A stretch of DNA of 64,000 bases, from positions 18,973 to 82,972 of the forward strand of contig MCFL01000098.1 of the NCBI GenBank assembly GCA_002102555.1. Direction: 5' to 3'. Shown here in pieces: positions 44,473 through 54,147 of the stretch. Positions within the stretch are counted from its first letter, which is position 1, and each line of letters opens with the position of its first letter. The notes beneath the pieces are model-generated. The model saw only the letters and a list, made by a program, of their open reading frames with translations. It searched no databases and was not told the origin of the DNA. The DNA comes from Catenaria anguillulae PL171. Lineage: Eukaryota > Blastocladiomycota > Blastocladiomycetes > Blastocladiales > Catenariaceae. The position numbers and the translations under genes are program-made.

Positions 44473-47400
44473 ATGCCGCCGCGTCGCAAACCGCCTGCAT
44501 CTGCCCCGCCCGCGGCCATTCGCGCGGCCGTAGGCGCCGCCGCAAAGGAAAAGGAGAAGTCCCTGCCCATCAAGGAGTGTCCCGACTGGCAGCTGCGTCC
44601 CGTCTACGGTAGGTGTCCTACCTGTTGTCGGTTGGTTGTGATCGTAAGCTCATGTTTTCCACCTTGGTTCTGTGCGTGTGAGTAGACCTCGTTGACAAGT
44701 GGGAAAGCAAGGCCGCATTGAATGTCATTGCCAAGCTCATGAAAAAGTATCCGCGGTCCCAAATGTTGCGCGTACGTGCATTCGTGGAATGGTACTTATC
44801 GCCATGAGGGGTAATCTGACAATAGGCTTTACATGATTGCAGGCGCTCGGTGCCGTCTGCCACCTGCGTCTGAGCGATGCCGACACCGCCTACGCTGTTG
44901 CCCGCGAGGTCGTCGATGAACACCCGCAAGATGTGGTTGTGTTGCAAGCACTCATGTTTACGCTGCGCCCGCTTGGTAAAGGTCCGTGTCTTTCTCGACG
45001 TTGCCGCTCAATGTACACATGGCACAAGTCCTGCGCGCATTCTCTGACACCATTCCGGGCCTGTCTTTTTGAATCAACACAGTCCACGACATTGTCGCCA
45101 TGTACAAGGGGGCCTACACGTCCAACCCGGACGACGAACAACTCGCCAACCAGCTGTTCATGGCCTACATTCGCGCGCTGGATTTCGCCGGCGCACAAGC
45201 CTTTGTTGTGAAATGCAAGCAAAAATTCGGCGGTTCGAGCTTCAAGTACGCCCACTGGCACGCCCTGCTCACGTACATGCAAGCACAGGCCACACACGAT
45301 GCGCAAGAGCGTCAGTTGTTGCTGGACGTGGCGGTGCGGCAGCTCGGTGGCTTGGCCGACAAGGGCGGCATTCAGACGTATGAGCATCTCGTCATGTATT
45401 TGGACGTGCTCAAGGCTGCAAAGGTGGCGAGCCCGAGGATGCGCGTGGATGCAATTAATATGCATTTGGAGCGGATTCCGCATATCAAGGAGGAGAGGTG
45501 GAGGTTGTTGTTGGAGCATTTGGATGTCAAGCAAGAGGAGGCGCAAGATGGAGAGGAGGCCATGAGCAAGGACGATATTGAGCTGGCCGTCGAGGTGGTA
45601 AGCGAGGTGTTGGAAGCAAAGTACGTCACTTTCGCTGCGTCAGCCTACGCTAGTGCATCAGCTGACCACACGATGATGTATTGTGTGGATAGCCCCGACG
45701 ACTGGTTCGCCTGGTGCAAGTATCTCGACGCGGCCGCATCCCTTTCCATGAACTCCACACAAATCGCCGACTTTATCGCACGCATGCAAGTGATTGCGGG
45801 CGACCGTGATCGCGGCGCATACCTTGCGCCGCTCGAGCTCGCACATCGCAACGAATCCAGCGACCCGGATGCTTTTCTCACATTTTGGTCAAAGTTTGGC
45901 CACAAGCCCGTGTTTTACGCTGATGTGGAACCTTACTTGTCGCGTACAAGGAGCTCGTGGAGCACCAGGTCGAACACGAGGTGCAGGCGACGCCCAAATC
46001 GACGGCACGTGGGGCGAACGTGCGCAAGATGAGGCGTTACTTGGGACTGGATTCGGTTGATTCTGGCGTGCTCGAGGCACTGGCTCGAGAATACGAAACG
46101 GCGCGCGAGTTGGACGTTGACTTGCTGCCCACCGAACCGAGACACGCCGACGACTTTATTCTGCTCGCCGTCCTCTACCTCCTCGACGACGCTTGTCCCT
46201 CCACAACCACCTGTTCAACTCTATTTCCCTGCTGGAAACAGGCATTGCCAACAGCCCTAGCAATCATACATTCAAACTGCTCCTGCAGTCGCTCTACCTG
46301 CACCTCGGCTCCCCCTCACGTGCCCTTTCCCTCTTTGACTCGCTCGAAATCAAACACGTCCAGCTTGACACGCTGTCGCACCACGTGCTCGATCGCCTCG
46401 GCTCCCTCGGCGCCTTTGACTCTGCCCTCCAACTGTCGATGCGCGTCCAGGCCATTTACCACAGCAACGCCCGCGACACGCCCGAGCAACTGATTGAAGC
46501 CATGCACCGCGGCGCGCTCACCAAGGTGCCCGAATTCCACCAATTTTACCGGCGGCTCGAGTCGAGCGTGAATCGGGCAGTGGCCTTGACCGAGCAATGG
46601 CGATGGGACGTGCTGCGGTCGCATGCACCGCAGCCAAAGGAGACAGTCAGCAAGAGTAGCGGCGTTGTGGTTCGCCCGCAGATCGCGCAAGGGCCGCAGT
46701 CATGTATCCGGGACGCTCGTGGACGAGGTGGAAGGTGGGTGGGCAGATAATCGAGATGTGTCGGTGGTGCCGACTTTTAGGCCCGTAGATGCCAAGGCGT
46801 GGCAGGTGCCCGAGGCTGCAACCAAGGTGGAGCATGAGCAAGCCAGAGCTTGGCGCACGTGCAGAGGGTCGTTCGCGCTGCGTTTGATTTACCTGCGGGC
46901 GAGGCTGGTGCTGCAGCCAATCCACTGCAAGTTTCGTTGGATGTGCTGGCAAAGATTACCGGCGGTGATGCGAGTCATGGCATTTCCAACGAGGTGTTGA
47001 CGGTGGTCAAGGTGGTGGAGAGGTTGGGATGTGTGGTTCAGCTGACGACCACGGCTGATGATCAAGGTACATCGATTCTTCGTTTTCATTGGTTTCAATC
47101 GCATGCCAGCTCACAAATTCATTTGCTTTTGCACAGCTGACGCCGCCAAATCCTACTTCGCCGACGCAATCGACTCCCTCACGTCGCTCTTGTCTTCAAT
47201 CAACGTCGACACGCCACACCTCTTGTCGGCCCACCCACTTCGCCAACTCACAAGCGTCCTCGAAGCCGCCAACCTGGCACTCATCCTGTGCTACCTGCAC
47301 CCACACATCTTTGCGCACGAGTGTGCCATGCACCCACCCTCGGGGTTGACGTGGCTGGCCAACCCGTTCCGCGGCTTCCTGGCCGACTTGCAAGCCAAGG

Positions 47401-47754
47401 TGCTTGATCCGCTGGCGGCCACGCTTGTGTGCGTGCGCGATGCGATTGCCCAGCACAAGGCCGACGCCATGGCTGAAGTCTCTCAGCAGGTCACGGCAAT
47501 GCGCGCATGGGGGCACATGTGCAGCTTGGCGGTGACGGAGACGGCGAGGCGGCGTTCCCCAAGGTTGTTTGGGAGGATTGGGCGTATTTGGTGGCGGGTT
47601 GATTGAGGAGACGAGGGTCAAGCAGGGCATTTTGCGCGACATCAGCGCCGAGTTTGAGGCTGCATCGGCAGCCGGGTCTGCTAGTGCGAGCGGAACTAAG
47701 GCACCGGCGGCTGGAGGGTCGAGCGGGAAGAGTAAGAAGGGTAAGAAGAAGTAG
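44473..47754 (+). CDS. NAA25: NatB auxiliary subunit NAA25 (MDM20 family), frame interrupted
   Basis: TPR-rich ribosome anchor of NatB, which with NAA20 acetylates Met-Asp/Glu/Asn/Gln N termini. Early exons join cleanly: 44473-44608 (ECPDWQLRPVYD), about 44686-44771 (KWESKAALNVIAKLMKKYPR), about 44843-44980 (ALGAVCHLRLSDADTAYAVA), about 45083-45621 (DIVAMYKGAYTSNPDDEQLA, LEAK) and from 45692 (PDDWFAWCKYLDAAASLSMN). From 45.9 kb the coding signal jumps frame at about 45938 (to VAYKELVEHQVEHEV), 46192 (to SLHNHLFNSISLLETG), 46675 (to HVSGTLVDEVEGGWADNRDV), 46847 (to LAHVQRVVRAAFDL) and 47590 (to LIEETRVKQGILRDISAEFE). An intron lies near 47067-47138. The stop is at 47754 after a Lys-rich tail (KSKKGKKK). 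The gene is normally conserved, so five nearby 1-bp breaks look like sequence errors, but pseudogenisation cannot be excluded. Confidence 0.82.
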
Positions 47755-47973
47755 TCGCGTGCGCAATGTCCTGTTTAGCCAATCGAAACATATTGTACTT
47801 CACATGGATACATTTACAAAGGTCTCATCGCTCGTGGATTCCTGCAAACATGGACGAATTGCGTGCCTCCACTTCGATATGATGTATCCCAAAATTGAAA
47901 ACTTATTCGACAATACACACGCACGCAGTAGAAACCACCAATATTCACTCCCCCCCCCCGTTCACGGCATTCA

Positions 47974-48243
47974 TCAATGCTTATGTACCGCCTCCTCGTC
48001 CTGATACGTCCGATGATGCTGAGCGAGCCGCACAAACAACTCTGTGAGCGTCAACTCGGCCAACGAGTAATCCGTGACTGCCCATCGTGCACGCATGTCG
48101 GTGACAAACCCGAGCATTTCGCCCAAAAACGCCGTTTGCGCAACCACCCTTTGTTCGCCATCAATCTCCCCACCAGCAGTACCCTTGGTATTCTCAATCA
48201 TGTCCATGGCCACCTCGGTACTCGACACGCCACGATGCACACT
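47974..48243 (-). pseudogene. Inverted fragment of the ABCA gene's 3' end
   Basis: The minus strand encodes a near-copy of the last about 85 residues of the ABC transporter at 39028-42372: EVAMDMIENTKGTAGGEIDG, AFLGEMLGFVTDMRARWAVT, DYSLAELTLTELFVRLAQHH and RTYQDEE. About five amino-acid differences from the parent are visible. Homology starts near 47990 (CCGCCTCCTCGTCC) and stops near 48240 (CGATGCAC), with unrelated sequence on both sides. No ATP-binding motif or start is included, so it is a non-functional duplicate, inverted and about 5.6 kb from its source. Confidence 0.92.
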
Positions 48244-48593
48244 GGGAAAAGTCAGGGCTAACCGAGCGGTGAGCTCGAGTCAAGGTAGAAAGTGGCATGG
48301 TCCCGACCGATTTCGATCGCTGACTGGCCCCATAGATTTGCTGGCAGTGCAGAAATGAAAAAGCGTGTATGCAGATGAGACACAATGAAGAAGAGAGACC
48401 AGGCAACAGAAAAACATCAAGGAGTTGCCATGAACGAGTTGGAATCACAATCAATCAACACGAAACGAAAAGGAGAAAACGAGAGAACCATCATTGGACA
48501 TCCCCAGGTCTCGAGTCGAGGAAAGGAGCGGAGAAAAAAAAAACATGTACAAATCGACTGAACCCCGTCACCAAAACTCACCACCCGATTGTT
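48244..48593. other. Intergenic, no gene seen
   Basis: 350 bp, A-rich on the plus strand; 3' flank of the NDFIP/BSD2-type gene. Confidence 0.6.
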
Positions 48594-49646
48594 CTACGCA
48601 ACAAGCGTCTCGGGTGACGCCATAACGAGTGCCTGTAACCGCTTGGCCCGCATGTACTCAAACATGGACTTGATGACCAAAAACCACCCGAGAAGCATGA
48701 GCAGGTACGCAATCCACTCTGTACGGTCCAGAATGGCCATGCGCTCGTCCGGTGTGGTGCCTGGAGGCAACGACGCGTTGAAATCGTCGTCCACAAATGG
48801 GTTGTCGCCATCTTCAATGATTTCCACGCGGTTGCGCACCACCATGCCGTACTGGAGAAGGGTCAGTCCAAAACCGGCTTTGGCGCCACACCGCCCGGCG
48901 TGGGAGGTGGCGAGTAGGTAGGTCATGAGGAAGCCGACGAATTGGAAAGCGACGGAGACTAGATAGATACATATGGGACAGCGGATGAGAGACAGCGACT
49001 GATAGGGAGAGAGAAAATACAACAAAAAAGAATACGTACCCATTGACGACAAGACAAACGTCAATGAAGACCCGACGGGCAATCCCTCCACCAGCACTTC
49101 GCCGTCATCCAGCTGCGTTGTGAACACGGTCGTGTCCCAGTACGTTGGCGTCGGGTCAGAAACGGCCGCCTCGTAACTGGGCGGCAGCTCGACGGGTGCA
49201 GCTTGTGTGGTCGGGGCATCTGCGGCACCTTCGGCTGTGGCCGCGCCACGTGTCACGGGCTCGGGCTTGGCCGAAAGGTTGGCAAACACGCCGTCGGCAG
49301 ACGACGTCAGAACCTTGCGTGGGACTTGGGTCGAGGATTTATCGGCCAAAGCCAGTGGCTGATTGTCGTCGTGAGCATCCTCGTTGTCAGAGTCGGAAAT
49401 GTGCAGGATGGCCGTGTCGGGGCGCGGAGCAGGAGAGGCAGGTGCGGACGACGCTGACGAGGTCAGGGGCACGGATTCGGGATGGTCTGAAGAGGAAGAC
49501 GACGATGAGCCGCCATTCCGCAGGTCCTCGTGGTCGTGGTGGTCGTCGAGGTCGTCAAAGTGGGCGGCCGAGTCGGAGGGTGCCAAGACATGGTCCGAGA
49601 GCGGGACCGGCTGGTAGTCGGCCGAGGGCTTGTTGCTCTTGGACAT
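48594..49646 (-). CDS. NDFIP/BSD2-family adaptor for a Nedd4/Rsp5-type ubiquitin ligase
   Basis: Multi-pass Golgi/endosome adaptor that recruits HECT ligases to membrane cargo. Translation starts at 49646 (MSKSNKPSADYQPVPLSDHV). An 81-bp intron (48959-49039, GTACGT...TCTAG) is a multiple of three, so the reading frame stays open through it; removing it gives about 323 residues. The N-terminal half is acidic and Ser-rich, with a PPxY ligase-binding motif (VELPPSYEAAV). The C-terminal half has three membrane spans with family motifs: VAFQFVGFLMTYLLATSHAG, RCGAKAGFGLTLLQYGMVVR, WIAYLLMLLGWFLVIKSMFE, then YMRAKRLQ. The PPxY and the TSHAGR..AGFGLTL stretch support the call. Confidence 0.88.
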   Translation of the reverse strand: MSKSNKPSADYQPVPLSDHVLAPSDSAAHFDDLDDHHDHEDLRNGGSSSSSSSDHPESVPLTSSASSAPASPAPRPDTAILHISDSDNEDAHDDNQPLALADKSSTQVPRKVLTSSADGVFANLSAKPEPVTRGAATAEGAADAPTTQAAPVELPPSYEAAVSDPTPTYWDTTVFTTQLDDGEVLVEGLPVGSSLTFVLSSMGTYSFLLYFLSPYQSLSLIRCPICIYLVSVAFQFVGFLMTYLLATSHAGRCGAKAGFGLTLLQYGMVVRNRVEIIEDGDNPFVDDDFNASLPPGTTPDERMAILDRTEWIAYLLMLLGWFLVIKSMFEYMRAKRLQALVMASPETLVA

Positions 49647-50441
49647 GGTTGAATGGTATCGAGTGCGCTGAGTGCGTCAAGTGCGTAGTGTGTGCAAAGA
49701 ATGGTGGAGAGTCGTATGTTTAAATGGAATCAAAAGTGGATGCATTATTCCATCATATGGATGAGTGAGTGAGTGAGCTGACTCAACGGCAATCGAAGCC
49801 ACGCAGACGCAGGGCAACCGTTCTCGAAAAGGCGCGCGCCAGCCTCCAATGGAAAGAGTGGTGGGCCGAGCAGCTCCAGTCTCCAGAGACCTTCCGTCCG
49901 CATTCGATCTGAGCTTCGTCTCTATTCCATCAAAGAAAGCTATGTATCCATCCAAGCTCTTTCCCTAGCTATCAAATGATTGTCTTCGAAACGATGTGAA
50001 TCATTCGTATTTACATGTCTCGCCATTCTTTATCGCATCAAGTAGCTCCACAGGGCAACAATGATCTGGGGCAACATCTCATCGATTTGACTGAAACACG
50101 TCCGATGGAAAGACACAAGTGGCACGGGGCAACAAAACATGACCAGAGTCGACCGGTTGCTTCTAGACCCAATTGCATGCATGGCGCAAAGTTTTACTGT
50201 GATTGGTATCGTGTGTGAAATTGAGTTTTCAATCCCAATGCGCTCGCAGACCCAGGTCCAGTCACATCGCCATACATATGCACGTAGACCTACATAAAAG
50301 CGTTCGCGCGCGTCAACATCTTCCTCCGACTATAACTCTGTTTTCTTTCAACTGCAAACACCGCACACCAGCTCGAACCCCGATTATAAGTTCAAGCACT
50401 CCCTTCACCGACCTCATTAGACCCCTTTCCTCATCAACATC
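49647..50441. other. Divergent intergenic region, no gene seen
   Basis: About 0.8 kb holding promoters of the NDFIP/BSD2-type gene and guanylate kinase; pyrimidine-rich near the guanylate kinase start. Confidence 0.6.
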
Positions 50442-51486
50442 ATGTCCGACTCTGCCGCCGCTGCCGCCGCCACGCCGCTGCCCGCGTCGCCCGAAGCAGC
50501 CAAGTCGGAGCTCGCTGCTGCCGTTACTGCTTCGGACGGTGCCGCCGCGACCACCGAGACATCGCCGGCACCCAAAAAGGAAGAATCTCCAGCCCCAGCG
50601 CCCGCTTCGGGCCCGCCCAAGGATAACAAACGTCCGCTGGTCGTGTCGGGCCCATCGGGATCAGGCAAGAGCACGCTGCTCAACAAGCTGTTTGCAGAGT
50701 ACCCGGATGCGTTTGGATTCACGGTTTCACGTATGTGGGGCCTCTCACTTTTAGTCTTGTAAAGGTCGCAACTCCTTCTGACTAACGAAATCGTCCTATG
50801 TACGTATATGTACAGACACGACGCGTGCCCCACGCGAGGGCGAGGTGGATGGGAAAAACTACCATTTCGTGACCCGTGAAAAGTTTGATTCGCTCGTGGC
50901 CGAAAAGGCGTTTTTGGAACATGCCGAGTTTGCAGACAACATGTACGGCACGAGCAAGTCGGCGGTCGAGGCTGTGACCAAGGCAAACAAGATCTGTGTG
51001 CTCGAGTACGTCGTCCTCGAACTTTGGTTTTTGTTGACACGTCACGAATGTCTGTTGTTGCTCACGAACCGAATTTGTGATCCTTGCTTTTGCAGTATCG
51101 AAATGAACGGCGTCAAGTCCATCAAGGCCATTGCCCAAGCCAACGAAATGCCCACGGGCGCGCCCTGGTTTGTGTTTATTCGCCCGCCGTCCATGGACGA
51201 GGTGGAAAAGCGGTTGCGTGCGCGTGGCACCGAAACAGACGACACGATTGCAAAACGGATGGCTGTGGCCAAGGCCGAAATCGAGTATGCCGACTCGGGC
51301 GCGCACGATTTCCAAGTGGTCAATGACAATGCCGACGAGGCGTATGGCAAGTTGAAGGAATGGGTGCTTGCTCATTACGAGTTGCCTGGGGCGGAAAAGA
51401 AGGGCGATGGCAAAAAGGACGCCACAAAGGACAAGAAGGGCGGCGCAGATGGCAAGAAGAAGAGCAAGTTTTGCTTGGTTCAGTAG
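50442..51486 (+). CDS. Guanylate kinase with N-terminal extension and C-terminal CaaX-like box
   Basis: Phosphorylates GMP to GDP. Three exons, 50442-50730, 50816-51005 and 51096-51486, in consistent phases, give about 289 residues (typical enzymes about 190-210). Residues 1-62 are Ala/Pro/Ser-rich. The kinase core is complete: [20 protein letters not shown] (P-loop, 70-78), [20 protein letters not shown] (GMP binding), [40 protein letters not shown] and [20 protein letters not shown]. After the core come about 45 residues of mostly Lys/Gly/Asp and the end [11 protein letters not shown] Cys four from the end followed by two aliphatic residues, preceded by a polybasic run, fits a prenylation signal. 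Membrane anchoring is my inference; ordinary guanylate kinases are soluble. Confidence 0.93.
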
Positions 51487-51654
51487 TTGGAGTTCCCAGC
51501 CGTCGTTCATGTCCACATTGCTTCAATTCTGTCTGACTTGCTGCCTCGACCTATTTATCTACTCTCCAGTACAGTACCCTAAACCTTACACAATACATTG
51601 AGCTATATCTGTCTGTCCACTTGCTGCCTCCTGCCCTTGCATCGGCCACACTGC

Positions 51655-52761
51655 TCACTCAACCACCAACGCACTCGCCGCCAACACACGCTGAATATCC
51701 TCACGCTCAACATCATGTGCATCCTCAACCTCGCCCCACCGATCAATTTGCGCTTGCACCTCGACCCTGGCCGCGTCGGCGGCCTGCTGCGCAGTCATCA
51801 CGCGCTCCGTGAGTGCCAGACCAATCAGGAATGACTTGGACGTGAGCACGGCCTTTTCAAACGCGGCCAGTTGCAGAGGCGAGTATTGCTCAATGTGTGT
51901 GCGAAGCGTGGCTGAGGTATGGTCGGGCTGACGCGTGCCGAGCAGCGAGTTGGTCGTGTGGATGGCAACGGAAAAGTGGGTACGGGCCCAGCCGAGCAGC
52001 GGGTCCCAGTGCGCTTGTTGCAGGCGCACAAGCTCTTCGGGAAACTCTTCGTGGAAGCTAGATATTGGCAAGAGGATCCGGTCAATCGTAAAGTGTTCCG
52101 AGAAAGGTGAGAAGGACATAGTGCAAAGCATACCAAGTAGCATCCGTTTGCAAAAACTTCATAAGCTTGTCAATGGATTCCTTGCGCACGTCTGGGTCGC
52201 TGAAATCGTCCTTTGCCCGCACCAGCAACGATGTCTTTCAACCAAACCAATGTGTCAGTCCAATTCACCAAAAGCAATCGCCAAGGAGGACAATACACTT
52301 ACCAGTGGCAACGAAAACGCCCTCAAGAGCTTTTGCTGCGACTCCCACTCGGCCGATACCAAGTGGGCAAGCATGGGCTGCGATTTCGGAATGGACAACG
52401 CGGTTCCCTGAGGTGTCTTGACGACACGACCATCCAAGAGGACTTGGAAACCGTCCTCGTCTTGGCGCAGGGTCACGGCACGCCAAAACTTTTTCAGTTG
52501 CGGCTTCTTGTCGTCGGTGACATCTGAGGTTTGGTAGAGAGGCGGTAAGTCCAGGATCAATCGATGCGGTGGCAGAGTGAGTGAGTGGGTGATAGGAATT
52601 CACTTACTTGGCGTAACATCAAGGCGGACTTGCGAGGTGGAGACAGATCGGGCGAGCAGCAGGTTCCATGATGGCCGCACCGTGCGAGCGGCAGCTGGAG
52701 AGCTGACGGTGCTGGCGGGCAGGGCTGCCAGAGTGAGCATGCGGCGGGTGGCAGAGTACAT
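51655..52761 (-). CDS. ATP12: ATP12-type F1-ATPase assembly chaperone
   Basis: Mitochondrial chaperone for the alpha subunit during F1 assembly. Exons on the minus strand: about 52615-52761 (MYSATRRMLTLAALPASTVS, presequence-like), about 52302-52527 (QLKKFWRAVTLRQDEDGFQV, LLDGRVVKTPQGTALSIPKS), about 52131-52232 (TSLLVRAKDDFSDPDVRKES) and 51655 to about 52057 (FHEEFPEELVRLQQAHWDPL, LALTERVMTAQQAADAARVE). The LDGR-KTPxG motif and the SAEWESQQKL segment are family marks. The first 30 residues are Arg/Ala/Ser-rich, supporting import. Exons join in phase (TP|N VTDDKKPQ; LPLV|TSLLVRA). Confidence 0.92.
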
Positions 52762-53055
52762 GGTTTGGCAAGCTACGTGGAGGTCAATGTAGCATTTGGC
52801 TCCATTTGTGTCGGCTGTGGAGTTGATGGATGAGGACGAGGATGATGCACACGGTCGGATCGGCGGCCGCACGTTCCGCGAACTTCTGTGTTGCTTCTAC
52901 CAGACTGCCGGACGAGCCGATGGCCGACGGAATGGCGACCCGATGACAATGGATGGTGCGTTTAAATTAACACCGAATCTCAATGCACCCATGCTGTTAA
53001 GATACTCTCCGAAACTCTACACAGCTGCCTCCCACTCTCCTTCACTTGCCATATC
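52762..53055. promoter_or_regulatory. Divergent promoter region, ATP12 / LYRM7
   Basis: 294 bp separates the start codons of two respiratory-complex assembly factors transcribed outward, so both promoters must lie here. No obvious TATA box. An AT-rich segment near 52963-52975 is a possible core promoter for the rightward gene. Confidence 0.5.
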
Positions 53056-53601
53056 ATGTCCTCACCACTCCGCCTCCAGGCCCTCGCAGCCTACAAGCGC
53101 CTACTCAGGGTCCAGCAGAACACATTTGCCGGCGACATGCGCACGCTGCTGGCTGCCCGCGACGAGACCCGCAAGCAGTTCCGGGAAGCAAGCACCGTGA
53201 CGGACGAGTCGCAGGTCAATGAGGTTTGTCGTGCCTGATACTGTCTCGCATTTCCCACGCCTCTCACACTCCGCCGTGTCCTGTCGAAACGTCCAGCTTT
53301 TGCAAAAGGCAAATGACATTGCCACCTATCTCGAGCGCAACATTGTCCAGGCCGTGCAAAAGGCACCCGATACTTATGGTACATCTATCGCACGCATTGC
53401 TGTTCGTCCCCACCCTTGGCAAGTGGTCTGACTTGCCCATCAACCACAAAATGCAATCCGTACACAGAGCTGCAATACGACCCAAATCGCCACGAACTCA
53501 ATGACAACAAGGAAGTCAAGAAGCCGTACGTCAAGGGCAAGCGGATCCCCTGCTGTGGGGCCGGGTCCGAAGCGTTGCCAAAGATTGGTGTGAATTATTG
53601 A
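53056..53601 (+). CDS. LYR-motif complex III assembly factor (MZM1/LYRM7)
   Basis: Stabilises the Rieske iron-sulfur protein in the mitochondrial matrix before it joins complex III. Three exons, 53056-53223, 53297-53378 and 53468-53601, with phases 0 and 1, give about 127 residues. Landmarks: LQALAAYKRLLRVQQNTFAG (LYR-like region, with YKRLLR rather than strict LYR), DMRTLLAARDETRKQFREAS and LLQKANDIATYLERNIVQAV. The C terminus has an extra CC pair (KRIPCCGAGSEALPKIGVNY) beyond the usual fold. MZM1 is favoured over other LYR proteins because of the ATYLERNIVQ helix. Confidence 0.85.
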
Positions 53602-54147
53602 TACTACATGTCTCATGCAACCTGTGCTGTGGTGTGCACTGTCGGATAAAGTTGCCTTTCATTTCTGGACTTGTATCCTGGGACCTCTGGGCCATCTCAT
53701 TCAGTTTGAAAACAAGGCGACCTCTCTTCATCTTTTCGCTCAGCTCTTCGTCAGCATCATGGTCATCAACCTCAGGTCACCGGCAGGACGGCAGGAGTCA
53801 AGAGATGAAATCGTCTGTCAGGATTTATTCGCCTCGTGTGGGAACAAACGGGAAAGGAATACCAGTGGTCCAATGAAAGCATCTGGGTAGGCTGTAGAGT
53901 GGAAAAGTGACGACAACAGTCGACAATTTACATCTTTTGTGTGTGAAACAAGGGGAATGTGAAGCGGCAGGTGAGAATGGTTTTTGATTGGAAACAAGGG
54001 GAAACAACAAAGGTATGAAGATGCTGAGGAAGTGAAATCAACCGAAAAATCAATACTTGCACTCTTGCTGTCGGATTGTAGACCCATTCAAGTTGGGTAA
54101 ATCCATGGCACAACATCCGTCGAAAAACGGGTTCTGAATCATATGCA
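53602..54147. other. Intergenic between convergent genes, no gene seen
   Basis: 546 bp shared 3' flank of LYRM7 and IPC synthase; ORFs here lack coding character. Confidence 0.6.
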
